From: Callipepla californica brunnescens
Lineage: Eukaryota > Chordata > Aves > Galliformes > Odontophoridae
Assembly (NCBI GenBank): GCA_023055505.1
Contig: JALIRH010000001.1
Span: 119,627,964-119,691,963 of the forward strand
Length of the DNA: 64,000 nt
Reading direction: 5' to 3'
The notes beneath the pieces are model-generated. The model had not been told where the DNA came from and did no database searches. It saw only the letters and a program-made list of their open reading frames with translations. This document shows, piece after piece, positions 36,693-51,000 of this stretch (positions within the stretch are counted from its first letter, which is position 1; each line of letters opens with the position of its first letter). The translations under genes and the position numbers were made by a program.

Positions 36693-39600
36693 TCATTGTA
36701 AAATACAAGATTGGCTATGTATCTTTTGTTATATCCTAATTTCACAATAGATGGAAAACATTTCTGACTTATTTTACCCATCACATTGCAAAGAAATATT
36801 TGTGGTGCTTTACCCTTTTCTCAACTAGAATGACCTTCATTTGGATGTTATGGTCTTCATGGTAGAAGGAACTGGAGATGATTTACCCTTTAGGAAATAC
36901 TTTAGAAGTGTTTGTCTAGGTGCTATGTGAAATATCCTGTAATGCTTTTGAGATTTGGCATGTCCCTGTCACTTTTATTTAAATTCTCTTGTTTTTCACT
37001 TCAGTATTCTAAGCGGATCTTCAGGCTTTGTACATGAAGAAAGAACAAACAAAAACAGAAATTACTAAAGTTATTGAATGCAGAAAACAGTAATGTAATC
37101 TTACATCCCTTTAAATATCACTTTTGGTTTTTTTCATATGGGTCCTTATTTATATGAATTGGTTTGATAGAGATTGGCCTTACGATATATTAGTTTTATT
37201 CCACCTCTAACTATAAAAACATGACGTATGTGTAGATTTCTTAGACATTTTATTTTGTATTGGCACTCGATGTTCCTTGTATTTCATCATTTCATATGCT
37301 GTAGTCAGATATCTCAGGCCAAATCAGTCTTGATTGTTTCTCTTTCTTTTAAAATGATTTACATTAAAAATAAAAATAAAATCTGTGCTTTCTAATGTTA
37401 CTTAACTTGAAGTTGTTATTTCTGATCTTCTCAGTCATGCAGCAAACTGAGTTATCTGTTTAGACGTAGGTACATTTTTGTATTTTATATAGTAGGCATG
37501 TCACCTACTCATCCTCAGACAGCTTTATGCATTTATAGATCGGAGCCAGGAGGCTTATATCTGCTATCACTACTGCCCTTTGCTCTTTGCTTTTCAGTCT
37601 TGTCTCAGGACTTACACGTGAGCTACTAATTCACCCACATGCTCTCAGAGCAGAACAAAAATTCCAAAATGTCAAAATGTCACTGGAGAAAGAACAGGGA
37701 AACCTGTCAGGTACTAAGACTCTGATGACAACTAGGATTTACAGCCTCTGGTATTCTGACAAAATTATATAAAATAAAGATCCTGAGAATGGTGTATTGA
37801 AGCCTTATGTTGCTGTAATTTCAGAATATATATATATATTTTTCAAAACTTTCTGTAAGAATGCATAGGCATAACGGCTTTAAACACAAAGCAGCTGAGA
37901 AAGGAGAATGTTTTCCATTTTCTTTTCATTCACTGTATGCAGGTGAATAATGCACAGACCTGTGTTTTACCACCTGGATTTCTTCTGAGTTACTTCTTCT
38001 TATGTGAGCTTACAGTGTGCAAAGACAATGTTGGCTAACTCGATTATCTAGGGTTAGACATACGCATATATTTGTCATCACCTACTGAAGAATTCAGCTC
38101 AGTTCTCTTTCCAAGATGCACTTTCAGCAATGGACAATGATTATAGGCAAATTCTACTACACTCATACAGAAATTTTATTTGTTGAACAATCCGTAAAAT
38201 TTTACGAGCAACCATGGAAAAGGAGTTAACTGCTCCAGTGCAGTGATGTATCTTTACTTTACCTTTCTGTGATATTGACAATGTGCTATTCTACACTGTT
38301 CTATAGGGAACATATTTATAGTTTGGCATCTTTGCATGCTATTCCCTTTCCTTATTAAAGGCAAAACTGATAGCTAGGTTTTCAGGTCATCAAGTCTCTT
38401 GAGTGTGGTTCTTATGGTTTGGGGGAGAGAAAGCAGTGAGACAATTGAGGCTTATAGCTTTGTATTGATGCATATTATGTTCCCATGAAGTATTGATGAC
38501 TTAGTACCTAAGACAGGCATAAGCACATTATTTCTGTCTTTTGCTCTGATTTTTAGTTACAATTCCTCACTCTCATCAAGGTATATGTGGAATTTATCAA
38601 TCCAAATATCATGATCAAGATTCAGCTGTCTATACACAGTTTATTACCACCATCTGAGTTACCCTGAAATGTCTGACAAATCCTGATGGAACTCATGAAT
38701 ATAATAAGGAAGATTTGCATCCCAGAAATGCATTAGCTGAAAAGCAAGTTCATGTAGTTCACGCAGAGAGGTACAGAAGCTCTGGTATCTAAATATGAAG
38801 CTGAATTTCACCCTGAAAGCCAGATGAGGTCAATCCTATCTTTCAAAACAGTATAATGAGAGCTTTTAGTCAATTATGCCTCATAACCATACCAATATAT
38901 TAAAAGAGGCTTGTAAGATGATGCAGACGTTTTTATTCTCGTATACACATTCAATATCCTGTGTGATGTTTGATATCACTTAGTATTATTTTCACGGTTG
39001 TGACTTCTGCACACTAGTAATACAATGGAAAATAAAAACAAACATTAGTGACAGGCATTAAGATAAAGAACAAGGTAAAAGGAGATCTTAACTACACCAC
39101 AACTGATAGATATTTTTTCCTAGATTTAATTGCATATGTGTTCTGTTGATCTGTAAGTGTTTATAGCAGCACCATCTAGGGGTTACAGCTAATAACATGG
39201 CAGAGAAATATCCAAAACCATTTTTAAGCCTCACTGCCACAGCTACATAACTGAATAATATTCATTTGGAATTTCAGCATTTCTTCATTTGGTGAGCTTC
39301 AGTGGCTCATTTTATTTCATTTTCCTCTGAAGTAGAGAAACATGAGAAAAACAATAGAAGTTTGGACTTGATTTTTAAACGAAATATCTCGTTGAAAAGC
39401 TAACTTCACTGAAAGAAACAGGAAAGCTTTCATTGATGTCTATTAGCTGAGATTTTACTTGATAACTTTTCCTATTTAAACACATCCTCCTTTAATGAAA
39501 TACATTTACATCTGCAGTGTTTGAAGCAGACACTAAGGCTTAATCTTTCTCTATTATCTTCAAACTTGAAGATTTGAAAGCAAACCAAAAATAATAATCA

Positions 39601-41989
39601 GACATTTATGCTTCCTGCTCAAGATACTGTGCAGAAATACATACCCTTGTTTTGTCTGTTTCCCCTCCCTTTTCTATACATAAAACTTTTCACCCATCAG
39701 TAGCTCCTGCCAAGAAGCCCGAAAACTCCATAAATCCTGGATTATCTCTCTAGACTCTATTAAGAAAAAAATATTTAAGATCTGACCTTTCTCTTAAATT
39801 CCCCAGTGAAAGTACAAGTAACTTTAACCGTATCAATAGAATTAAAATGATAGAAATAATTGTCAGAATAATTACAAGCAGATATTAAGGTCCAGCTTCA
39901 ACAATTATCTGCTAATTTTTTATTTTCACTCCTGCATGTTCTGCTGTAGAGGATTTAGGTTCAGGAACACACATGATATGTAGAAATTGCGAAAAGCTAA
40001 GAGTCTGTGAAGCAAATATATTTTCTTTAATTGTATCATTATCTTCAATTATGTAAAACTGGGATTGGGGGTCTTATTTACCACACTTTTAAATATGAAC
40101 TGAAGAACAGAAATGATAGCAGAGAAGGAATTCTCAGAATTGCTTTTTAGTGGATGTGCTCTCATATTTTCATCTGGACTGCCATAAGCTCAGCCCCAGA
40201 CAAGAAATACTGAAAGCTGCCAAAGCATCATCACTTCATGCTTGGTATAGGGACTGGAAGACTTCTTTGGTACAGGAACTGGCTAAAGAATACCCTGCTA
40301 TGTAGTTTGCATGAAGATTAAACTACATTCATAATGCTTTATCTGAAAATATCTCAGCTAGAAGAACTAATGGAAACATTTAATTCTCTTGCTGGTCCAT
40401 CACAGTGAGGTTTTTTAAGTCGAAAATAAACTATAGCCAAGAATGGAAGGAAGGAATTCCTATTATGAACTTCTTAATGATTTTATTTTTGTTCAAACCA
40501 GGCAATGCTTTAGATCAGGTGGAATACTTAACACATTATTAAGCTGCTAATTTCATAATAGCTCTATTGGGAAACAAGACATTCATTTTGACTTGTGGAC
40601 AACTAAAGAAGAAATTAGGTATTTGTAGGCTCCCCCCATGCTGTCACTGGAGACTGTCATCTTCAGGGTCATTTCTTGATCACTTCATTAAAGTGATGAA
40701 CATCTAACTGGTATAATCTGAATAAACCAGTGTATGCCTGTGGAAAAAAATAAAGATGCCTGTAATATCTTGATTGTCCATGCTGCCCCAAAGTTTCTAA
40801 TTCCAAAATTCATCTCGCTGTGCTTGGAGTAGGGATTTTCCCCCTCATTGCACCGTGGGGAAACAGTGACACACTCCTAGCCTATTGTATCCCATACATA
40901 AAGAGACAAAGCAAGTAAACAACTTGAATTCTGTGACAAACTGTAGAGCCTGAGGCTTCTTTGTACTCAATGTGCTATTCCATCTGTGAGGATTTTGCCT
41001 TCGTTTCTTACATTTAAGTTTCATTCATCATAAATACCATGGTGACTCCTTTCAATACAAACTTCAGTTTGATACCTTTTTGCCTGAAAGCTGCATAGTT
41101 GAATTTGAATATGAGCATTAGCATGCTACCAGATTGCTACTTTAGCTTATTTATTGCTTAGCCAAATGCACTTCTTTTCTAGCACATTTCACTGTGAATA
41201 TCTACAATTACTTATTAGTTTTACACTGATCACCTGATAGTTTCTCCATTACTAATTGGTCAACGTGCTTGTGGGAATATTTTTATTATTTTTCATTCTT
41301 TTCTTAGGGAAATTTGGAGAGTTTTAAATTCCTTTCCCTCTTGCATTACACAAATACACTGTTGTCTGGAAGCATACTCATCAGGACTTGCAATTATAAC
41401 GTGAATATATTTCTTGTTGTGAATAAATGCTTATGGAAATATCCTTACAATACTTGTTTATTTCTTCTAGAATAATTGTTAATAGTGTATAATAGTTTTT
41501 TAGTAGAAAATATGAGGAAAAATACATACACTGATACTTGATGTTTCTTACATTGTTGGCTTTACTTCCTTACCAGCTTCCTGATTATTGTTATTATACT
41601 AAAGGTGATAAAAGTAAAGGAGAAGAACAGTTGTTTAACTGAACTCAAGATTTTACTGAATATATTTCCTTATAAAACTATAACCACATTAGAAGTGAAT
41701 GTGTTTTTAAAATCACAATGCACTTAAGACTACATGCACTTAGCCCACTTAGACTGTTTCACTGTTTAGATTCAGCTCAGAGCACATCCTGATCATGTTA
41801 AAGACTGTTCTCTTGATCATTTCAACAAAATCTGAATTTGAGTCTCTACAGAGATACTAATGCTTGCACTTGTATTAATCTAGAAATTTATCTTTGCACA
41901 TCCACCTAGAGGACATTTTGCTTTAGAAAATTCTGGTTTTGAATGGAATTTGCTTGTCTTCAGTGCTATGGGATGGTTAGTTGTCTGCT
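36693..41989. other. Unique AT-rich sequence, no gene recognised
   Basis: More than 5 kb with no recognisable repeat and no frame over about 62 codons. It contains a short TA run at 37827-37841 and otherwise nothing I can name. Confidence 0.55.
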
Positions 41990-42012
41990 ATGGAGTCCCC
42001 GAGGGACTCCAT
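41990..42012. repeat. Perfect 10-bp inverted repeat
   Basis: ATGGAGTCCC at 41990-41999 and GGGACTCCAT at 42003-42012 are exact complements around the loop CGA. The arms are half GC and stand out from the AT-rich surroundings. Confidence 0.9.
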
Positions 42013-45000
42013 GCTATAGGCTTGTCATGCTTCATATCACCCACAGGTCTGTAATCTAACACATATACAAGAATCCTAAGGCTCCTCAAGAAGTCAGGAG
42101 CCAGAAAATGATGTCAAGCTTGCTGAATTTCTGTAGGAGTTTATGCCTAATCCACCTGCTAGTAGAAATCAAACCCATATCTCCATTCAAAAAAGAAGTC
42201 AGAAATAGTCTTTCTATCATCCACACCAGCTTTAAAACATGGCAAACAAATTCAGTATGAACACACAGGTGTGCAAAATTAGATATACATTTGTGTACTT
42301 TGATGAACCAGAATCAAATAGAAAGAAAGAAACAATTTTCCTTTCTAAAGTGGCCAAAATCAAAGGCATTTTCTGCAGTTAAGCCAACATTATACTCAAA
42401 TGGCAGATAAAGAAAAACTTCAGAAAATGAAACTGGGGATGTCTTGTTAGAATCCAGGATACAACTTCCCTTTACTACCTTGGAGAAAAAGAGCAACACC
42501 TCCAGAAGAAAAACAAAACAATATATACAAAACAAAACATGTGAAGGATGAGTGACAAGATATCTGAGTGGTAAATAGGGATATAAGAAATGTTTGAATA
42601 ATGTATGTGTTCTGTGTGAAAGAGATTTTCCATTTTAGCTGTATAAATTCTCTTTTATCTGCTTTGCTACACATTTACATATCACAGCTGAAGGTCGTTC
42701 AAGAGTTATAGGGTAGAACCTTTCCATTGTGTTGATCACTTACAACTCTAATGTCACACTACATCAGTTCTTTTTATTTTGGCTTACAAAACTCAATACA
42801 GTCTCTCTGTAAAGTTCTCACAGTCCGAAACTCTTTTACATTGTACAACGGAAACAAGGAACATCTGAGATCCTACACAGAGAAGGAAGGCAAGAATGAT
42901 AATGTAAAAACAATTTTGGGGTGAGCTGAAAAATGGTTTAGATTCTGATACCTTTCAGGATACCCTAAGGCATCACTGCAACATGCTTAGCTGTCAGAAA
43001 TTCTGACCCTAAAGGCATGACAAAATTAGATTACTGATCATTTCAGCAGTAGAATGGGGGACAGTCTTCTTGTCCAAGTAGTAATGGTACCAAAAACACT
43101 AGCTACTAGCTATAAGCATCTGCTTCTGAGATGGAGCCGAATCAAGTTATAAAGGCTTATAATTACATGAGCAGAACTGTCCCTTTCAGTCCTGCCTTTG
43201 TGTAATACTTCAGCCATGTGACTTACACATGCAGCCAAAAAAGCAAGGTTAAAGCCACTGTAATCTGGGCTTACATCCCAGATTCTTCCTGAAACCCAGC
43301 TTCAAATAACCTTAGTGAGCTGTATTCCCATAATAAAAATCAATTTTCCACTGTGAATTTTAGTGCTTCCATGCTGTAGATTTTTCTTTTTCATTATTTC
43401 ATTGTCTCTATAACTGAGTGACTGTCAGAGAGGTTATTCCATAAGGCAAAGTTTCAACAAAATATTTGGATAGGAGGGAACACAAGGATCAATGTGCTTT
43501 ATGGTGAAGGAGATAAAAAAAGAATTGGACAATATATTAGATTGATTCAGTACTCAGTGTTTTAGTACCACAAATTCACTCTTCTGTATCTTTACAAGTC
43601 TCATTGCAACCTCACATCTCCCTGTTTAATCTTCTATTAGCATTCATTCTTCATAGTAAATTCCTGAGTATTACATCTCCTATTTAATTAATAGGAACAT
43701 ATATGAATTAGTTATTGTCAATAATAAGATTTATATCACTACATTTAATTATATATCACTGCATTTGAAAGGAAGAAAAGATTTAGTATTAGATCATTAC
43801 TTTTCTAGACAGAATAAAATACTTCCAGTACATTAATATCCTGTTTTAAGTATTATCAAATAATATGCCTTTCGGATTATCCCATGGTCTATTTTTTTCC
43901 ATATTCAGCATTTATTCCCTCATATTTTTTATTTGACATTCCAAATACTTTTTCTGTGACACCTCATAGAACACAGACCACTTTTGTAACTTAGATTCTC
44001 AGGTCCTCCTGTAATTTTCTTTTTAATTCCATAAAATGTGGAAATAGAAGCAAAAATCCATCCTTAAACTACAAAGCAACTTTAAAACCACTTTAAGCTT
44101 GCAAGGTATAATAATTTTGAGAAGAAATGTTAAAGTAAAAACGTTATCCTTTGGAAAAAACAAAATGAAATTGTGACCTTTCAGAAATAAGTGTTTTTAG
44201 CCCTCTCATATTTCTTGTTTCTTCTCTCTAAGATTTTACAGAGCATTAATTTCTTCTAGACCCTATGATACCCTAGAAATTACTGTAATATTTCAGGAAG
44301 GTTGCACTAGAATTTCCTGTGTAGATATTAATTATTCTTTTTGTTGAAGTTTGGATTTAGAAATAAAAACCCATAGTGATTTAGAGCTTAATTATTTTAA
44401 TAATTTAATAATTTAATTTTAATTATTTAATAATTATTTTAATTTCTTTTATAATGTACTGCAGTGTTTCTATGAAGGAGGAACATTATTTCTAAGTTAG
44501 TGATTTCTAATGTTTATCAATTTGCTTGCATTTCTTTGTGAGTCTCTCTACTGCAACTTTCCATCACACTCTCTTTGCTGTCATCACTACCCTATGCTCA
44601 TTATCCTATGCAGGTCAAGTCACTTTGCATGAGTTTCTTATTTTCCTTTCATTTATCCAGCTGCAATTTATCTCTTGGATCATTTCAAAGGGCCTTCATG
44701 AAAAAAGGAAAACAAAACAAAACAAAAAAAACCCCACACATAAAACAAGGTTATTGTATTTGGGATGCCTTTGACCATTCTGATTTGGTGCAAAATATTT
44801 AATATGTCAGAGGTATCTACTGCTCAAATCCAAAGGAATTAAAGAACTCATCCCAGAAAATCTGATTTTCCAAATAAGTGAGATTTCATACCACAAATAG
44901 ATCTCCTGACACAGACTACACAACTTGTTTTCTGAATAACTTTACTTGTTTATTTCCTTGGGCTCAGGTGGCACTTCTCTGAATCATCACTAAAAGATGA

Positions 45001-46540
45001 GATTTCATAAAGAGAATGGGCAAAATCTTTATTTTTGTTGTAAACATATTAATATGCAGATCAGGATTAAATTTAGATTTTAACAGCTGTCTACTATATA
45101 CTCTAAGTATTTGTTGCAAATAATTCCTTCTTGCTGACATCTGGAATTTTCTACATTTGAGGACAATCATCCTCCCTCTCTTGTGGCAATGACTAATTAA
45201 ATGTGTCTCTTCAATCATTCTTCATCATCCAAGGATGCTCTGATGCTGAGGAGTATCCACACAGGGGCAGGTACCTTTAGTATTCACAATAAGATAAAGA
45301 ACGAAAATGTGAACCAGCATTCAGGTTATTATCTAGAAGTGTCCTTGAAAGATGATATTGCCCTGATTCTGAATCTTTCTTACTTAAAAATGCTAATATT
45401 CACCACTGCTTTTTATCACTTAAGAATCTGGTTGATCTTTTAGGTTGATTGATTGATCCTTATAATTTGAAATGATGAATGGAACTTTAGAGTTAAGTTT
45501 TATTTATTGTTCAGATCAGCTGATATATCAAAATAACATCAACTTGTGAAATGTAATGGCTTCACCTTTGGTTCCGATATCTTTTCGTATTTTCTTTTGC
45601 CTTTAATATTATTTTTGTAGATTATTCTTCATTTTCATGTCATATGTGAATTATTGAGGTATATAAAATCTTTGCAAGATATTTTTTCCTATTGATTTTA
45701 TAATGTTTGATTCATTATTTCTTCTCTCTAGAAGAAGGAGTCAGAAAGGAAAGGAATAGAGGATTCTTAGGGATAGTGATCAAAGCAAGAACTCCATGCC
45801 TGAACAGAGAGCAAGGTTTTTGGGAAATTAGGGGACAGCTGAGACAGAATTAAAGCTGAACACTTCAAAGGGTGTTTACACAGCTTAATAATGCATCATA
45901 TTTCAAAGTTAAGATATCCTATCTCAGGTGAAATTCTGATTTTCTTTTTTTTTTTTTTCTACAAGCGGCAAACATGTTTTCTTCACATGTTGTTAACAGA
46001 ATGTAATAATAAAGTGTTCCGTTTTATCAGAGTTGCAAAATTTTCAAGGAGAAGGATGTTTAGAATTCAGTCACAACTGAAAGCATAATAGCTGAGTAAC
46101 CAATCATGGCAAGGGGATGGCTAAATTAGTAAGAATATGGTAAGGAAGAATGAAAAATAATATCTTCGAAAAGGAAAATATTATGGTTAGATATAAGAAA
46201 AAAAAAAAGACTTTAACTGATCTCAACAGTAGGGGAAGGAGAAATTTAACAGCCTTCAGCCTCGCTGTTTTCCAAAACACAATTCAACAAGTTGATTTAA
46301 CAGATAAGCCAGTGCTTTTTGAGTGGGAAGTTGGACTGGGCCAGCTCCAGAAGATACTTGCATTGTGTTTTGTCTATACTGACATGATAACTGTGTCTGT
46401 GATTGCTTACAATACCAAGTTTTAGGCTCAGCACAGTCTACTTTCTACTTAAAGATGCAGCCTAAAATTCTGCTAGCCCTGTTACAACTGCTAGTAATAC
46501 ATATAGCTGAAGATGGGATGCAGCTTTTAGAGTAATTCTT
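42013..46540. other. Unique AT-rich sequence with low-complexity patches
   Basis: No gene recognised. AT-only TTTAATAATT-type sequence lies at 44389-44446 and a T14 run at 45945-45958. Open frames at 42314-42674, 44526-44802 and 46150-46425 (73-91 codons) have no recognisable motif. Confidence 0.5.
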
Positions 46541-46703
46541 ATCATAGAATCATAGAATCACCAAGGTTGGAAAAGACCTACAAGATCAACCAGTCCAACC
46601 ATTCACCTATCACCCATAGCTCCCACTAAACCATGTCCCTCAGTACAACATCCAGTCATTCCTTGAACACTGCCAGGGTCGGCGACTTCACTACCTCCCT
46701 GGG
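46541..46703 (-). mobile_element. CR1 LINE 3' end
   Basis: It begins with an intact terminal repeat on the plus strand (ATCATAGAATCATAGAATCA), then AAGGTTGGAAAAGACCTACA, CCAGTCCAACCATTCACC, ACTAAACCATGTCCCTCAG and a TACCTCCCTGGG block. It is very close to the common chicken CR1 3' consensus, so it is probably the youngest CR1 in the window. It is 5' truncated to about 160 bp. Confidence 0.97.
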
Positions 46704-47108
46704 GGAGGATGTGCATCCTTATTAAATAAATAGTTATGAAAAAGCAACAATGTGAATGCTGTAACAAACATAGTAAGTCTACGTCTTTGATACAATGCAT
46801 GTAACCAGCCTACATAGGAGGAGAAAGTGACTTCAGGTTAATAGTACCCTCACCCATATTGTAGGAATATTTCTGGTTTCCAAAAACAGAAATATGATTT
46901 AAAATTATCTGGACAGTTAAAAATTAAAGCTCCATTAGAAATGTTGAGAGTTCTTTTTTCTCAGATTTAGACAGTGCATGGGCTTATTATACTGCTTTGT
47001 TCTGTTATAATCAGTTTCTATTCTTCAGTATATTTCTTACTAAGCTATATTGCTCACACATTAACACAGGGTGATGTTGTTGAGCATTTGTCCATAGTCT
47101 ACAAGCAT
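46704..47108. other. Unique sequence, no gene recognised
   Basis: Nothing recognised beyond the truncated CR1 boundary. Confidence 0.5.
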
Positions 47109-47154
47109 AATAAAATAAAATAAAATAAATAAAAATAAAATAAAATAAAATAAA
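47109..47154. repeat. (AAAAT)n simple repeat
   Basis: About nine AAAAT units with one irregular step. Confidence 0.95.
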
Positions 47155-47701
47155 CAGAAATCATTTAAATCAGAGGAGAGGTAATTTTGATTCTCTGAAA
47201 GCTTCTAAATCATCTCTCACTGAGATTTCTGCTTTCAGGATCATTGCTTTTCCCCATTACATGCACTGAAATTAATGTTTACCAAAAGCAAATAAGAGTG
47301 AAATTAAATATTTTCTGATACAAATGATAATTGGGCACTTGTCTGATAAGATGGTTTTATTTAAACAAAATGTACTTGTGTAATATTGCATTTCCTATTC
47401 TACAATCCTCTAATCTTCAGGCTGCTTCTCTTTTCCAAGTCATCATAATTAAAGGCAGGTGTTCAATTTAGCCACCAGAAGGGATGAGTTAATGGTGTAA
47501 TTATTAGTTGTAAAAGATTTTTTAATTACAATTATAAACAATTTAGGTGTGTAAAATGCAGGTAGATGCTCATAAGATTTTAAGTATATAGGCACCTATC
47601 TTCAATATGAGAAGGATTTCAGCTCCTAAGCACTTTCAAAATGTCATTAAGAACTTATTTGTATCTTGGGTACTAATTAAAAATGTTACTTGGTCCAAAA
47701 T
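47155..47701. other. Unique AT-rich sequence, possible conserved noncoding element
   Basis: No gene. Between 47425 and 47690 there are several TAATTA-type homeodomain core sites (GTAATTATTA, TTTAATTACAATTAT, ACTAATTAAA) in otherwise non-repetitive sequence. This is only suggestive of a regulatory element. Confidence 0.3.
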
Positions 47702-48050
47702 TCAGATGTGAATTGTTATCCAAGCTTTCTGGTAGCAGATGTTTAACCTTGTAAGGGAACTGCTGAGTCCTGGGCTGAACCACTGATTGAGTACCTGGAG
47801 AAAAGACCCGGTCAGCCCTGGAAACACAGCTGAATGCAATTCACCTGTGCAACCAGAAGACCTCTTAAACCTCATATAAGGGCTGACTGCCACTGAAGAA
47901 GGCTCTTTTGTTGGAAATTCCTTCCCTTGGTGTTCTTCTGCAAAACTGTATCCTTGAAGAAGAAGCCTATTAATTTCCTTTTTTTGTAACATCTCATTTT
48001 CTCTGGTCCCTTTGCTATTACGTACCTCTTCCTTCATTTCTAGTGGAATG
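47702..48050 (+). mobile_element. Possible LTR-like or other unidentified repeat block
   Basis: This block is clearly GC-richer than its flanks. It has a TATA-like CATATAAGGG at about 47874, preceded by a compact promoter-like stretch and followed by a T-rich stretch ending in TTTTTTTGTAACA. These would suit the U3 and R parts of a solo LTR, but no flanking short duplication or clean TG...CA ends could be fixed, and no second copy is in the window. A 111-codon minus-strand frame covers the block without a recognisable domain. It may instead be ordinary unique sequence. Confidence 0.3.
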
Positions 48051-51000
48051 AAGAGTATTACATTATGTTATAGCATTTTATTCTTGTCCATTTATTTTTA
48101 ATTCTTAATGGAGAATAGCAGTTTTTGATAAAAAAAATATTTACCCAAAATTTCCGACTATACCTTGTAAACGGAAAGATTATCCATTTAAGAGATATCA
48201 AATACATTTTTACCTTTCTTTTTTTTTCCATTTTATTTTTTGTGAAATCTCCTTTTTCTGTAGATTTCAAATTTGTATTGCTTCTTGCCTTGCTTGGTTT
48301 TTGCTAGCTGTAAAATTATCAACCTAGGAAAAGGAAAGCATTATTGCAATATGCACTTAAGGGTAATTTCTAAATTGGCTCTTAATACACAGGAGAGAGA
48401 TCTCATTATTGAAGTAAATACATCTATGGAAGTCTGATATAGGCAGAAGACAATATATTCAGGTGTTATTAGGAACGTAGCTCTAGTTACTATACATGCT
48501 CTGAAATTTCATCTTTTTTGTTATTTTCTTTTCAATGAATTTTTATTTTTCTTCTGATAAACAAAAGTGTTTTTCAATGAAACGTATTTTCTACTTCAAG
48601 AGTCAAATTTCTTTTTGTCTCTTTACTCCACGCTGTAACATCTAAAATGGCATTGTAAAAAGTAAATAAGCAATATTTTAATAGTTATTCTATTTGTAGA
48701 AAATGAGTTTTTTTCTTTATATTTTCACACACTTCATCGTATACTGTTTCTGTGATATGTGCAGTCAATGAATTTGTTAGAGAGTTTTGCAAAGTGACAT
48801 TATCATGGATTCACACGTTTTAGAAGACTGTTGAGTCTCAAGGCTGAGTCATAAACTCAAGCCATGTCAAGAATTCAGCCAGATGATTCATCTTTCAAGA
48901 ATACACACTCATCACAAAGTCAAATATCACACCCCCTCTTCACCTTATTAATGCTAATTGGAGACTTTTCCTGTGCTCCAATAATGTCTCATCATTTCTG
49001 TTCATATGTCCTCAATCACTAACTTTCTTAATTAAGACAGTTCTCTGATAAGGACTAAAATCACTCAACCAAAGCTTAATGTTATTCATCCTATCCACTT
49101 TCAATTGGCATCAAAGTCTATGTTGTAATGTTGTTATGTCTCTCACAGTATTGCAGGATCCTGCATCATTCTTCCCACATGATTCCTTCGTCTTAGTAGT
49201 ATCAACCTTCTTTTGTAAATTGAAGAGTTTGCTGTCCTGTATATGTTAGCACACATAATAAGCAGGAATGTGTGTCCTTTAAGACTTCCATTTTTCCCTG
49301 CCACTTTCCATCTTTCTCCTACAATCGTGGGTGATTTTGTTGATCTAGTAGGAAAATTTTGGAGGGTGTACTCGTTTCTTATTGTCTGAATATTCCTTTC
49401 TAAACAATATAATATTCTGTAAAGCTAACTTATTTAATTTCGTCTTTTTTTCTGTCCAGAAGAAGATAAGTCTGATGAAGTAGCTTCAAAGCAATAGGAG
49501 CAGAACAGAAATATCTAAAGCATTCTTATAGTGAAACAGGTTTTGTCATTCATAATAATTTGTTATAAACAATAATAAAGTGATAAATAAGAAAAAATTA
49601 ATGAAATGTGATGGGAAATGAAAATGAACAGCTGGGGCTACTTCAATTAAAATGTCCTATTATTAGCTCAGATCTGAACGTTGTGTCAAATGTAATTCTA
49701 TTCGGTATTTAATTTGTTCCATTTTCCAGTTGTGAGCCAAACTAAGCAATTAAATCAGTGTATTTTGTGGCATTTTTATCCCAAGGAAAAGTAAGAAAAC
49801 CAGAAAGTTTTGTCCCATTATCCTTTATCCTTTCCGATTTTTGTAAATTAAAAAAATTCTACATTATTCAGTGGGATAACACACAGAGAAGACAAAAGGA
49901 TTTTGAATCCTCTTATCACATTGTAGTTCTACTTTGTATTTCACTGAATCAGAAAATTTCTGATACTTCCAACAACTTTTCTTCCTAAACTGAAACTCTA
50001 CAAAGAAAATGAAAAATTGATTAATAACCTGGAAACAGAAGAAGAGTGCAGGATGTGTTAGTGTTATCGGAATATATTTTATAGTTTTCAAAACACAAGA
50101 AAATATAAAATCTCAGGATTTGGCTTGCATTATTTCCAAGTATAATGGTATTGAACTCAATGAAATTCTTTCTTATGTTGGTGAGCTGCTGTTTACAATC
50201 AACTGCTCACACTCCAAAACTGTTTTACAAGTAGATGATCTCCTGCATTAATCAAAGAAAGGATTAAATGGAAAAAAAGAAAAGCAATATGAAAATGTTA
50301 CCATGTAAAGATATGTATTTAATCAAGGTAAAATACAGATTCATTTCTGCAGCCATGGGTCTACAGAATACCTTTACTGGTTTCAAATTTCTATTAGCAT
50401 TATCAGAGAATTCCTCTATGGCAATTGATGGATGAATATTTCCCACTTTTTCCTACTTTGGAATGAGAACTTGTATAAGGTATTAAAGTATCTTCACAGA
50501 AAATGTAAAAGTTAAACAGTTAATTGTTAATTGACAATAAAAAGGTTAAGTCTAGAGAGCTAAAACCTATGAAACTGTAATTTAAGGATTTATTCGAGAC
50601 CCACATTATTTTAGTTATATGCTAGCTGCCAAAAATGAATATATTTTATTAAAGTTGGATTTTTCATGCTTTCTTCTTTTTGACTAAGTCTGTTGAATTA
50701 GAAAAATAAATGCAGAAACCATAAATTGTTATATTGAAACCTGATACATTATTTCCTTTGCTTCAAGATTCTAAGTTGGGTTTTGACCAAGACAAGATTG
50801 TTTGAGGTGCTCCAGAAAGCTGTAGTACTAAGAGTCTCTGAACTGGGATAAGTTATAGATTGCATTCTTGTATTACATGCTTTACATTAACTCTTCCAGG
50901 GATAGCAGAGAGTTCATGTTTCTGTCATCAAATCAGAGATGTAAATTGTCCAGATCTACTTAGCACAAATGTAGCACCTCTGATTTAGGAGGTCTACAAG

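Noticed and set aside
47702..48037. 111-codon minus-strand open frame as a gene
   Set aside because: No recognisable domain; it overlaps a possible repeat block and no supporting context was seen.
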